Shown: positions 1 to 11,153 of the stretch, one piece after another
How the letters are laid out: every line of letters starts with the position of its first letter
Numbering within the stretch: position 1 is the stretch's first letter
Origin: Schoenoplectus triqueter
Lineage: Eukaryota; Streptophyta; Magnoliopsida; Poales; Cyperaceae
Direction of reading: 5' to 3'
DNA length: 64,000 bases
NCBI GenBank assembly: GCA_964058805.1
Contig: CAXKVV010000040.1
Coordinates: forward strand, 62,001 to 126,000
Translations under genes and position numbers: made by a program
Notes under the pieces: generated by a model
Told to the model about the DNA's origin: nothing
The model's database searches: none
The model's input: only the letters and a program-made list of their open reading frames with translations

Positions 1-346
1 CACCCTACGGATCATCGGTTCCAAAGACGTGCAAATGCCCCTTATGGTCTCGGCCAACATGGCGCCTCTAATCACACTACAATGTATTGAAAAGAAAACT
101 ATGAGTTAATTATTTCCCCCTTGAACTAATAAGCATTGCATTTTCAGTGTTAATACTGATATAGAAGATGCCAGAATCAGAGAGGAGCTTGAACTCACGA
201 GAAGAAAGAAGGCGGCCGCTTCCGGCTCGTCTGGAACTGATCTTGGTCGGCAACCAGTTCAAGATCATCCCTTCGCCGCTTCCGGCCAATGTCCATGGTC
301 TCAAATCTCAACTGGGCCTGAAAATATCTTGGAAAAAGCAAAATAA
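1..346 (+). CDS. 3' end of an unrecognised gene (two exons)
   Basis: The window opens inside a coding exon. One frame is open from base 1 to base 83, where a GT donor follows with phase 2. It resumes at 148 after a T-rich tract ending in TTTTCAG and continues to a TAA at 344-346. The phases agree across the junction, giving about 93 C-terminal residues. The peptide is Arg/His-rich at first (RFQRRANAPYGLG), then has a charged stretch (IEDARIREELELTRRKK), a Ser/Gly linker and a Trp-containing tail ending ILEKAK. I see no catalytic motif or membrane segment and do not recognise the family. The gene body lies to the left of the window. A nucleic-acid-binding or disordered C-terminal tail is possible from composition, but that is inference. 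Confidence 0.5.
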
Positions 347-1578
347 ATCTTTTGAAAAGAGGAAATCAAGGGGGAGGAGTTGGGGTAAGTTAGAAGTTTG
401 GAGGGGGGATGGTTTATCATTATATATGATGTTGGAGTGACAAGAGAATATTCATGGAAAGAGCTTGGAATTTGAAAGGAAACTGTGTTCCAACATAGAG
501 ATGTTGATCTCTACAAGTTAACTGGGAAACATCTAGGATTTGATGGGTTAAGAGTCAACGGCCACATCCCACAAAGGTCAACCTCTGATCCAACGGCCTC
601 AAATTCTCAATTTTTTCTTTAAAAGAGAACAATTGTATATCTGTAGCTAGTTCTCCAGTTCATCCATCACCGCTAGATACTAAGTTTTCATCGTTTGTAC
701 GAAGCCGCAAGATAAGGATAGGAAATTAAAGTCTCTGGTTTATTAAAAAAAAATAAAGTAAAGCATCTACATACACCGATCATTAATTGGTTTAGTAATT
801 TTCCTTTCGTTCTCTTTTCTTTTATGATTTATTAGGTTTCGCGTTGAGCCCATTTTATCTGAAATGGAGAAAATGAGAACTGAGGGATTTGAACAAAAAA
901 CAAAGTAGCGTTGTAAATTTGCGGCGCTGTTGACGAGCGCTGGAGTTGATAGTTTATTTTCTGATCGTTGTTCTTTCGGGACATGTTTTGTAGGGGTGGA
1001 AATATATTGGGTTAAATCGGATTTTTTAGGTTTGTTATCGGGTTATAATAAATTTACCGTAACTAATCAATTAATATTGAAAATAATTAATTCGGATTTT
1101 AGATTAGACGGTTGTAGAAGTATTATGTAAAAATAAGTCATAATAAAAATAAAAAAAATCAGCAAACACTAATTATAATAAAATAACTTTAACTAAAAAA
1201 TGAACTTAAAAATATCATATCATTGAAATAAATAATTATTTAAAATAATATAACATGAAATATATGATACTGTATCTTGTCACTTTATGTAGTGGCGCAA
1301 TTCAAATCCTAAGAGATATTAAAAAATAATATATACCGAAGTTATTGAGAGCTCTATTTTTAAAAAAAAATTAACATAAAATAGTTGGAGCGGATTTTAC
1401 TCACCATTTTTTACAATAATTTTATCCAAAATTTAATTAATTATCAGGTTGTTAGAATTTAATTTAATTCATACCTAAACAATTACAGATCTAACGCGTA
1501 CTTTTTTTTTTACAGATTTAAACGATCGGGTTTAACGGGTCGGACTTGCCCAAAATTTTTGTATCGATTAGCTACTCT
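347..1578. other. AT-rich intergenic stretch
   Basis: I see no supportable gene here. The region is AT-rich with many A/T runs. Around 987-1030 there is a hAT-like terminal motif (TAGGGGTGGAAAT) followed by GGGTT/CGG-rich DNA, and near 1525-1550 another GGGTTTAACGGGTCGG stretch. These probably mark a decayed hAT-derived repeat next to the better preserved copy that starts at 1579, but its second end could not be found. Confidence 0.4.
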
Positions 1579-2000
1579 TAGGGGTGTCAATTATTGATTC
1601 GACCTGACGGGTTAACTTAATCCGACTTGATCCCGATCCGATCCGACATAACCTGAAAATAAATAGATCGTATATGGATTTAATTTTTTTGATCCGAATC
1701 GAGTTGGGTTGGGTTCGGATCAACCCGACCCGACCCGATTAATTATATATTTTTTTAAGTAATTTTATGATTTAGTACTAATTAAATCTTAAATATACAC
1801 TAGTTATACATTAATTAAAAATTAATTATAAATTAATTAATATTTTATTGCTGAAAATTATACGGTCAAGAATTTTTGATTATAAACTAATTAACACTAA
1901 TTATAGATCAAGATTTTTTGATCTGAATTTAATCAGATCGGGTTCAGATCAAATTAAGAAAAATAATAAAATAATATAACCCGACCCATTCACACCCAGT
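1579..2000. mobile_element. hAT-type MITE with 8-bp target duplication
   Basis: A 422-bp non-autonomous element. The left end reads TAGGGGTGTCAAT. The right end, reverse-complemented, reads ACTGGGTGTGAAT, an imperfect terminal inverted repeat of the hAT kind. It is flanked by GCTACTCT (1571-1578) and GCTACGCT (2001-2008), an 8-bp target duplication with one mismatch, as hAT elements make. The interior has the CCGACCCGACCCG / CGGGTTGGGTTCGG sequence common in plant hAT MITEs and no coding frame. Terminal repeats and duplication are read directly; superfamily assignment follows from their length and sequence. Confidence 0.7.
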
Positions 2001-2008
2001 GCTACGCT

Positions 2009-3672
2009 GCAGCTCAAATATACATCTTGGTTTTTAAGAAATGCTACATCTCCGGACTAAAGAGTAAAAATTGAGTATTGACACTCTCACCTTTGACCTT
2101 GCACTTCCCTGTCAAAAAAAAGATTTCTTGTTTAATGAATCATCTTCCAAGTATTTTCATTTCATTTTCTTGGGTTTTTCAGTTGGGAATTATCCAGGAA
2201 ATGTTGTGACCTCTCAGTTAGCACAGCTGTGCCAATTGAGCTCTCTTATTGTGCCTGTGAGTTTCTTGGAGCGTTCATGAAAAGAAGAACAAACCAAACA
2301 GAGAACAATAACAATTATTCCATTCAACGATTTCATATTGCGCAAAAGAAAAAAAAATAATAGTTAAGTTACATAAAAGAGGCCGGTTCGGATGTTAGCT
2401 GATTAATGCATATTTGGTCAAATACTAGTTTTGTCCCGGAAATATTGTCACCTCTGAGTTAGCATGGTTTTGCTAATTGAGCTCTCTTATTGTTACTAGA
2501 GTAAGTAGAATTCGATTTCGCTTGATTTTTTTTAAAAGTCAAATTGAAGATACTAATTGAATTAAAACATGATAAAAAGTTTTCAATTAGACCCAAAATG
2601 AGGGTGCACAACGGACACGGATCAATGATTTCTTCTATCAAAAATTAATCTCAATTTAGATATATCGGATTGAAAAAAAATTAGATAACTTATCAGTAAA
2701 TTAATCCAATTCTTATATATGTGGATTTTTATTGATTATATAGGTTAAACAAGTTGGCATTTTAATTAGGCTAATATATATAGTGTGTTCAAATAATAAG
2801 ATTTAAAATGTCATTTTATTTAAAAATTACAAAGCACGTGTCTGAGGCCATCGCATGTGGCCGAGTCGTAAGATGACTAAATCTTAAAGAATGTTCGTTA
2901 ATCTTATTTTTAAAAATTTTAATTGAATGATAAAATAAGTAGTTTATAAATGTATTTGTTGACAAATATATGTTATTGAATTCACATCATTATTTAACTT
3001 GAGTTATTATACATAATTTGAACTTGTATGATCAACATAACATGATTTGATTTAACATATTTAATTTGCTTTAACATAACATGGTTTGACTTTGCTTAAT
3101 CTGATATAATTTATCTTCATTTGACTTAAATTTAACTTAGGTTGACTTTGACATAAATATCAGACCCAACAATTTAAGCAGGTCACATAAGAATTTAGCA
3201 ATTTTTTTGTGTTTATTTGATGTGTAGATATAAAGTATCAGCAGAAGACTAGCATGAAGATCTCAAGAAAGTATTAAGTTACATTAAAATTATAAAAAAA
3301 TAAAGATAACTAAAGCAACCCACTGCATTGATGTCTGATAGTGGCAAATATGGCTTATGCCACTATAATTATGAGTATCATTCATTAATGGTACAGATGG
3401 TGAAGGTTGGTACGCATGTAAGACTTCACGGTTTGGATCTCAAAATGACAAGCAATAGCCACATCACATATGCAGTGACATGATTTAATGTCAGAAAACT
3501 CTTGTCCCACTGCCAGCTGGTGGTCTGGGTTCACTACAAGGCAATGAGATTGTATTACTAGAGTCGTCTGTCCAACAACTAGCTGATGCAATTCATAATG
3601 AATGTAATGGTAACCAATATTATTATTTCTCTTTTTTTGAGAAAAAAAGGTACCTTATAAAAGCTTTCAGTA
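2009..3672. other. intergenic stretch with small diverged duplications
   Basis: No gene is supported. Two short segments are duplicated: about 2203-2258 resembles 2444-2500 (both hold ACCTCT, AGTTAGCA and AATTGAGCTCTCTTATTGT). About 2134-2200 (ATGAATCATCTTCCAAGTAT followed by ATCCAGGAAATG) resembles 6664-6732. They may be relics of a repeated element or of an old segmental duplication. The remainder, including the TTTGACTT/ACATAA-rich tract at 2960-3160, is AT-rich and featureless. Confidence 0.35.
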
Positions 3673-3795
3673 CTAGTTACAAATGACAATACCAATGTCA
3701 GCCAACTGAAGTGTTGGTGCATCATTTACACCATTTTCAGTCATGGCAACAACCTCTTCATCTTCCTTGAGCAGCCTCACAATCTCCTGCTTATG
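3673..3795 (-). pseudogene. ER-type Ca2+-ATPase (ECA) fragment
   Basis: Read on the minus strand from 3795, the frame gives [11 protein letters not shown], then [13 protein letters not shown], then [10 protein letters not shown] and a TAG stop. This matches the cytoplasmic P-domain hinge of plant ECA-type P-type Ca2+-ATPases, where an [11 protein letters not shown] stretch precedes the TGDGVNDAP signature. Only about 40 of roughly 1050 residues are present. The catalytic GD of TGDGVND is changed to EN, and a stop replaces the following transmembrane region. It is therefore a dead gene fragment. I could not find the neighbouring exons on either side. Confidence 0.75.
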
Positions 3796-5401
3796 GTGAA
3801 ATTAGCAGTAAGAACATAAACTAAAAAGTGCCAGACAGATTATCAGATGGTCTATAGAAGTGAATCTGAATCCTCCACCTGATCTTTACCAGAAGAATCT
3901 ACTCAAGTACCTGAGATGATATGAACTACACTCCAAGCAAGTACCAGTTTCAAGTTGGAGGTAGAGAGACACACCTGAATCTTCATGTCCTTATTCTTGT
4001 AAGTGAGGCAAGAAATCTCATTTTGCATTCACTGTATCACACTTAGCAGGAACTCACTACTCCTCACTGTTACCTCCTCCTGTAATTGCTTGATTACATT
4101 ACTTGGCAAAGGACCTAAACAAACCTATTTAGTTTTTTCAATATATGCTAAACTTGAAGCTCCATAAAAACTCATAAAGAATTGTTCAAAGGAGAATATA
4201 TTTTATAATAGAAGTTCTAACGTTGATTCTTTTCAATATGTGACAACCCGATCAGCTTAAATTGAAGTTCTATAAGTTATAAACAAGCGAGCAACAAATG
4301 GTACTACTACTGGTTACCTTCTTGACACAGTTCTTAAAAAATGCTATATATACAGAAATAATTGTACTAAGAAAAACACTTTATATTTTATCAAAATTGC
4401 CCCTGAGTCTTAGCTAATGCATTTAGCCTATCCTAATAATGAGGATAAAGAACCAGTCAAACCGCTGCAAACTGACCATCCTAGTTAACTAAAATATATA
4501 AATTATGAATGATAAAATCATCAGAGTGAAACAAATAAAAATTTAATGCAATCATGGATATTTTCAAATAATAACTCTGATTGATAAAGTACAGAGAGAG
4601 AGGGGGGATCGTCAGAGGAACACATAATCAAAAGAGAGTGACACTCTCCAATTTCTTTCCTTCCTGATCAGAATTAATAACTTACACTATTTCAGTTCAA
4701 TTCAATAAAAAGAGTTGAATTGAATTCATTTGTGGTTGAATTTTGGTGATCAGCCATTGTAAACCAAAAAACGAGTTACTTGGACATGGATAACTTATAG
4801 GATGCTTACTGATCGGTACACCATAGTGATATACCAAATTGGTGAGATATTATGATAGTACAAAAAAGCCCTTTAGAAACATGGGACAACTATAGATACT
4901 GAGAGGAAAACGCAACAAGCAAATTCAACTGTGTACCTTTGATTTGTTTGATTTCTTGTATCTGACTTCTTGAATCATCATCGAAATACCTTCCTAAAGC
5001 TTGATGCTTGTAATGACAAATCTGTCAATTATTATAAAACTATTAATCCTTAAATCCTACAATCACTGAAGCCCATCTCTAACCATTGCCATCATTATCC
5101 TTAACTGAAAATTTTATCAATAATTGAAAAGAAGAATTGATTTAACATAGTATGCATGAGGAAGGATTGCACCAAGCAAGCACAAAGATGAAAAAAATAA
5201 CACAAATTGAAATAACATACTTGTTATAAAATGCACAATAAAATAAGTGAAACTGAAACAATGAAAAGCACATGAACTCGAGCCTAGCAAATTGATGGAT
5301 ACTTATATCACCCAATGCATCTCATTTTCGATAAATGTAGTTGTATTTGGTGTGACAGGGTCCGTTGAAAAAATTGAAATCTATCCAGCAATTACTATAT
5401 A
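3796..5401. other. intergenic stretch
   Basis: No gene or RNA is supported. A segment at about 4687-4760 (CTATTTCAGTTCAATTCA followed by GAATTCATTTGTGGTTGAAT) has a diverged partner at about 6190-6262, so a dispersed or duplicated repeat spans this part. Some CT-rich and acceptor-like tracts lie at 3780-4100, beside the Ca2+-ATPase fragment, but no open homologous frame could be recovered there. Confidence 0.35.
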
Positions 5402-5870
5402 TCTATACTATTATATAAAGCATCTAAGAATTGGAGGGTCCATTTTTGTCATGGTAAATTTTTATTATACCCATTTTATCCCTTAATTAGACGGATAATA
5501 TTTATTATTGATTGATCAAACATATGTGATCGCGTCCATTGATCCCCTCTTTCTCTCCATTTCTTTTCCTTATATACTATTATTTTCATAATTTTTATTT
5601 TTTATTTAGCAATCTTGTGCATATTTGATAAGAAATTAATGGTGATAATATATGTTAGAATAATTTACTTTTCTTGCCATAAAAATCATGAATTATTAAC
5701 TCATATTGTTCAAAAATCTCATCCAAGATTAAATATAGTCTTTATTATATATTTTCTCTATAATTTGGTGAATTTATAATTTAATATTAGATAAATGTGA
5801 ATTTTTTTATCTTATAATATTTTAAATTTTAAATAAAAAATTCTGCTGTAACGCGCGGGTATATAGCTAG
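5402..5870 (+). mobile_element. non-autonomous Helitron
   Basis: The 469-bp segment begins TCTATACTATTATATAAAG and ends GCGCGGGTATATAGCTAG. It lies exactly between an A (5401) and a T (5871). Plant Helitrons start with TC, end with CTRR, insert between A and T and make no target duplication, so all three hallmarks are present. A short GC-rich tract (AACGCGCGGGT, about 5850-5860) sits 10 bp before the 3' end where a terminal hairpin is expected. Only part of the stem is evident. There is no Rep/helicase coding frame, so it would depend on an autonomous relative. Confidence 0.7.
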
Positions 5871-7115
5871 TACTATCTTAAAAGGGTGCTACAAAGTGAC
5901 AGTGTCAAAACTATCACCAGTGGAGAAGATCTCTCTTGGTATTGGATGTTTTTACTGCATTAGGCTTATCTAATGCTGGTACAACTATGCAAGGACAATG
6001 AGAAAAGCTTAATCAAAAATCTAATCAAACAGTGAAATAATAAATAATCATAATAACCATAAAATTATGCAAGGACAAATGACAATAGCTGAATTAAAAT
6101 ATAACCTAACTAGGTTGTGAAATGACAAACAATCATAATTATCATAAAAGCCCAAAAGGAAATGAAACTCATATACACGATGAACAACTATTTCAGTTTA
6201 ATTCAGTGGAATTTAGTTAAATTGAATTCATTTGTGATTGAATTTTTATAATCATCCATTGACAATAACAAATGAGGATTCATTCATACTGATTAAAAAA
6301 AAACAACTCAACTTTGTCCCAATTTAACACGATTACCACTCAACCCTTGTTATTGTTTGATAAATCGACAACAACATAGACTTTGATTTCCTATTTACTC
6401 TCATCTTCATCTGCAAAAGTTAATTAATTAAATGAAATATCGTTTTATTATATAAAGGATAAAGGATAATATCAGCCGAAGAAAATTAACACGCTTATAT
6501 TTACTATTTTCTGCATGAAGGCGGCAGCTTGGTGTATGCTCTTGAAAGGTCAAATATCAAAATGAAGGATGCAATTAGAGAAGCTCAAATAAATTGCCAT
6601 ATAATTTCACCTTGCTCCGCCTGTCTAAGTGACCGAGTCTAACAAATACAAGTTATTAATTTCATGAATCATCTTCCAAGTATTTTCCTAATTCGTTTTC
6701 TTTTACTTAATTAGGAACTATCCAGGAAATGCAGCTACATATCATATCAGTTGACAATCTCATTATAAACTTTGATGGAAATGTTTTGTAATTAGATTTA
6801 AAACCCTATTCTTTTATTTCTGATCGAAGCCAATACACATTCAATAAATAACTCAAGAAACACTGATATTGATTTTATCTCAAAAAGGAAACATTTTCTC
6901 GTAAATATAATATACTTATAATTTTTCCAAACCCATTACAATACCGTCATTTTGATAATTAATAAAGCAACTTACTTAAAAATCCTTACAACACAGAACC
7001 AAACACTCATGAGGCATGACACAATTAATTTTACTAGAAAAGCAAAATTATTAGATCCCAACATACTTCAGAGCATCAGCCCCCACATTGACTCTAGTTT
7101 TCACGATTCGGCATC
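5871..7115. other. intergenic stretch downstream of the LTP-like gene
   Basis: AT-rich DNA without a supportable gene. It contains the second copies of two diverged repeats (about 6190-6262 pairing with 4687-4760, and about 6664-6732 pairing with 2134-2200). The part adjoining 7115 is probably the 3' untranslated region and flank of the minus-strand LTP-like gene. Confidence 0.35.
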
Positions 7116-7523
7116 TCAGATCCCATCGCACTCAAACGAAACATCACAACCCTTGATGGGCATCAAGGTCAATGTATGCTTGGGTTTGGTAATGAATTTT
7201 GGCAGACGTGACAGGATTTGGCACATGCACGCATTGTCGATCCCCATGAGGCGCCTGCAGCATGGTGTGTCTTGCGGGTCGTCATCATGAATCGGGTGGT
7301 GGCGGTGGGACCGGTGGTGCTCGTCTGTCGGCTCGATTTCATTTATCGACCATGTTGCATTTACATTTGCAGGGCCTGGTACTGAATAGCTAGCAGCGCA
7401 TGCCTCAGTGGCAAGTGCAAATTGTGAGAGGCATAGGGTTTGGGCCTTGACAATGGTCCCGCTTGTCATGCTATATGAAACTAATAAGAGCATTGCTATG
7501 ATAATTGGAGGGATCTTCTCCAT
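7116..7523 (-). CDS. secreted 8-cysteine (lipid-transfer/2S-albumin-like) protein with His-rich insert
   Basis: A 135-residue protein beginning MEKIPPIIIAMLLLVSYS, a clear N-terminal signal peptide. An in-frame ATG at 7577 would add 18 non-hydrophobic residues, so I prefer the ATG at 7523. After the signal, eight cysteines occur in the pattern C-x10-C-x45-CC-x9-C-x-C-x24-C-x5-C. That is the order of the protease inhibitor/seed storage/LTP (8CM) superfamily, whose secreted members bind lipids in the apoplast or act as inhibitors. The spacing is unusual: the gap between the second Cys and the CC pair is about 45 residues where 10-20 is usual. It holds a His/Asp-rich run (HHRSHRHHPIHDDD). The last spacing is short. 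No intron is seen. Family assignment is from the Cys pattern; lipid or metal binding is inference. Confidence 0.72.
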   Translation of the reverse strand: MEKIPPIIIAMLLLVSYSMTSGTIVKAQTLCLSQFALATEACAASYSVPGPANVNATWSINEIEPTDEHHRSHRHHPIHDDDPQDTPCCRRLMGIDNACMCQILSRLPKFITKPKHTLTLMPIKGCDVSFECDGI

Positions 7524-8129
7524 ATTTTGAAGCTGAATGGCAGTGGAAATGAATTGGTGTGGAGGTTGCGATGTCATGAGATTTGAAGGTGGTGGTGCAT
7601 AAATACAAGATTCAGAGAAAACTCAGGAGGGGTTTTGGTGGAAATTAGGGGAAGGAGGAGGTTTATTTTGTGCAGAACAAATTATAAAAAAAAATGTAGT
7701 TTTAATTTGTTAGGTATCAGATGGCTCACACTCCAGATGTGATCAATTTGTTGTGTCTCCATTACGTAAAGACCTCATGTGAAAAGTGCTTACATTAATT
7801 AATCCGTGTATTATGTATATAATCTAATTATTTACAACATCTGTGATGAAAATGTTATAAGTATATTATATTTACGAGTAAATGTTTATAAGTATATTGT
7901 AATCTAATTATTTACAACATGCAATTTATATTTACAAAATCATAGCATTTGATTTTATTGGGTGTGCTCAAGTTGCAAGGTAAACATTGTAAAGAAGAAA
8001 ACCTTTAATTCGTGGGGGGTCCAATGAAGTGAAGTCAAAAAAAGGCCGCTGTAAGCCCAATCCAATATTCAAATGTATGAATTATGATCCAATCCTCCAA
8101 AGCTATCGTCTCCTCTCCATTTGCACATG
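7524..8129. other. upstream region of the LTP-like gene
   Basis: Contains the presumed promoter and leader of the minus-strand LTP-like gene. A pair of diverged short repeats built on GTATATT and ATCTAATTATTTACAACAT occurs at 7818-7923. No other gene is visible and I could not place a convincing TATA box. Confidence 0.3.
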
Positions 8130-8480
8130 AACCGTGCCAACCTATCAATCCGGATCTTCTGTGACGCAGCATGTGGATTATTGAATTATTTTAAAATTTA
8201 TACCGATTTGAATCACGAGAAGATTCAATGGTTCAAGTGTTGCGCAACAGATGATAAGGATTTGTCTATGTAGGATCTAGATTTTTTGTTATTCAGCATC
8301 GTGCATCGCAGTACATGGGCCGTTAAATTACTTTGAGATTCATATCGACTCGAATCACAAAGATATTTAATGGTTCATATACTATGCTACATGATACTGC
8401 GCAGAAGAGGATAAAAATTCACCTATCTAAAATCTAAATCTTCTGCTGCTTGACACTGTGGCCACTTGACTGTTAATTAA
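8130..8480. repeat. diverged tandem repeat, period about 130-147 bp
   Basis: Successive copies are recognised by aligned landmarks: GATCTTCTGTGACGCAGCAT (8153), GATTTTTTGTTATTCAGCAT (8280) and AAATCTTCTGCTGCTTGACA (8437). Between them lie TATACCGATTTGAATCACGA (about 8200) and CATATCGACTCGAATCACAA (about 8341). That makes two full copies plus a partial one. A further small duplication, GTGGCCACTTGAC-GTTAATTA, occurs at 8458-8479 and 8500-8520. The copies are too diverged and stop-filled to be coding. Confidence 0.6.
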
Positions 8481-9528
8481 GACAATCATTGTTACCTAGT
8501 GGCCACTTGACAGTTAATTAACATCTCTATCTCTATGAGAGCGTGTGATATGATATATATTCAGGAGGCTTTATTGATTATCGTCAAGTTAACAATCTCA
8601 TTATAAACTTTCCAATAAATCAATGGTTCTAAAAATGAAAAAGTCCATAGGTATGATGTTGGTCTTAATTGTAAATTAACTATGTTTTAACTTTATGCAT
8701 TATAAATGATATATGTGTGTGTGAAGAAAATGATTAACAGTCTCCTCTGGTATCTCGAGGGTAAGCCTTATATAAGCTCCATCTCACGCTATATAGCCGT
8801 TAGACCGTTTCAGGCAATGTTTTCGGGATGACAATCATGATATTTATTACTACTCATGCACATTTAAGGTACGCTGTGCATGAGTATTTATGACGCTTAA
8901 TGTCACGACAGGGTGTCGAAGACATCGAGATTGAGCCTAGGAGATTGAACCCTCGAAGTTGGACTCTCGAAATTGGGCCTTTATGGCGGCTAAAAAGGAA
9001 TTATTGTCTTGTAGAAGACCCAAGCTCGACCTCCGAGGCCTACTCGAGTTCATAAGATGGTATCGAGTATGAGGTCCTATCATAAGCCCCTGAAGCCCTA
9101 AGTTAATTACTTAAGGGTTTGTAAAAAAATTTTCTAAGCGAGTTGTATGTTTAGGTCTCGTCGATTTAAGAATGTTGTTTTTTGACAAATGAATGTATAT
9201 TTATCTTTTTGGTATATGTATAAATGATATCTTTGTCCTTTGACAAGATCATGTATAAATGTAACATGGAAACTTTTCGTTCATTGCCTATGTATAAAAA
9301 GGATTTTCGTCGTTTCTTTTCGACGTCCAAAATGTCAGAGTGGAGACCATTCATAATATTCTAACATATTTCTGTTCGTTTATTATGAACGATTGCCACC
9401 CCTTGCTCTTATGAGCCCCGAGTCACTTATATATCTATGTATCTAGATGTAAATATCCTTTCTGAGATTAATGTTATGATCGGAACAACAACTATAATTA
9501 ATTCAGAGTAATCAATACGTTATTACTA

Positions 9529-9531
<3 letters not shown>

Positions 9532-9583
<52 letters not shown>
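9532..9583. repeat. (TTA)n microsatellite
   Basis: About 17 uninterrupted TTA triplets, followed by TATATATATA. It lies in the non-coding part of the Tat-like complex. Likely polymorphic between individuals. Confidence 0.95.
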
Positions 9584-9584
<1 letters not shown>

Positions 9585-10626
9585 TATATATATATCTCGA
9601 AATGTATTTTCAAGAAGTTATTCTTCGAGGTGCATCTTTCAATGATTTATTTCTCGAGAAATATTTTTGAGGAATTGTTTTTTGAAATATATTCTCGACA
9701 AGTCGACAATTTTTAATTTGGAAGGTTTTTTGTTTCTTTACCAATGATAATCCTAACTCTATGCCCTAATAATTGTTATTCTGTCAGAGTAGTGTTAGAG
9801 TAGGGTGACGTATCAAATCATTCTCTGACATTCCGTATATTTGGTGACAGAAGATGCTTCATTTTCTACGTGCGAGGTGCTTCGTCCTCCGTGCCTGATG
9901 TTTCGTTTGGAAGATTTAAAAATTACACTTTCATTTTTTACTACTTTTTACTTATTTTGAAATGATTCGGTTTAGCGAATGCCACATGGCTATACTACAA
10001 CTTATGATTTTCTACTTCCAAACCTCAGCTTTTATAAGGTCTAAATAGTTGCTTTATACGACTTTCATTTCTTTAACTCTCCTTCTATTTTCGCCTGCTC
10101 TTTAATTTCTGAACGTTGTTATCCTTCTTCTTCTTCCTCTACTTTCTAAGATTTTTTCAAGCACTTCTTCAACAAGCTTTTAAGCTTTCAAGGCCTCAAT
10201 ACTTCTTCCCAGGTATTTCGTTCTTCTATGCTTTATTTCTCTTTGTTTCTATTTAGTTTATGATGATTTGAGTTTTTCCGTTGCAAATTATAACGCATTT
10301 AGCAATTATTAGTAACTACTTATAGATCTCTTAGCAATTACTTGTAAGTTCTTTTTTAGCAGTTATTGTATAAATAATGTTGTCGTTCTATATTAGTTGA
10401 TATTTCAACTGTTGTTGGAGTTACTTATAATTCATATTCATTAGTAGTATAATTTCATGCAATATAACTTACAGTAGGTTCATTTACAATAACTGTATCT
10501 GTTTTCCTTAGATTACCTTAGTACACGTCCTTTGTTACTTGTTATTTATTTTACAGTAAAGAGTTAGACCAATTTAACATAGGATAGACTAACTTAGACT
10601 AGATTTTTCACCAGTTATGGTGAACT

Positions 10627-11153
10627 AAAAAACGCTAGAAGAAGATGCCTCAAAGGATATTCCGTTTCGAGGTCCTCTCGCTCCCGGTGCGACGTTGTCG
10701 TCCTCTTCGGGAGCGTCGTCTTCCGAATCGTCATCTTCAGATACATCTTTCTCAGATCTGGAAGAGAATGTCGAGAAGCCAACCACCTCAGCTCCTGTCG
10801 CCATCCGAGTTAGGGGAAAGAGGAAAAAAATCGCCAAGATTCGTGAAACTCGCGACGCTTCAACAGACTCGGAAGAGGAGGTACCTAAGAAGCTGAAGGC
10901 CACAAAGACGGAAAAAAATCATCAAAAACCGACGGCCATTGCTAGAGAAGGACATTCTCTCGACAAGTTCTTCCCTACCATCTCTCTAATCATGTCGTGG
11001 GTGCATATTCTCATAAATCAGGAGTGGGCCGACGAATTCGCCCATATATTAGTGCACTCCGAGAGGAGAGATGGTATCCCTAGGGTTGTAGCACCGGATA
11101 TTAGTGATCGGGCTCAAGACTCCTCCAAAGGGATGGTGATTTACTGGAAGATA
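10627..11153 (+). pseudogene. 5' part of the antisense ORF of a Tat-like retroelement
   Basis: One frame is open from just after a TAA at about 10626 to the LTR junction at 11154. It encodes a Ser/acid-rich N-terminus (SSSSGASSSESSSSDTSF), a basic patch (RVRGKRKKIAKIRE) and a region with HSLDKFFPTISLIMSWVH. The ORF is opposite in strand to the pol fragment at 15.8 kb, as for antisense ORFs of Tat elements. It is cut by the Athila-like insertion and resumes near 13345. No enzyme motif is recognised. An upstream in-frame ATG is not obvious: the ATG at 10645 is in another frame. Confidence 0.45.

Noticed and set aside
3385..3591. 68-codon minus-strand frame near the Ca2+-ATPase fragment
   Set aside because: No homology to the pump or anything else I recognise and no splice continuity.
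10645..10896. ATG-started 83-codon frame at the antisense ORF start
   Set aside because: Out of frame with the longer Ser/acid-rich ORF that continues to 11153; arginine-rich composition is typical of a shadow frame.
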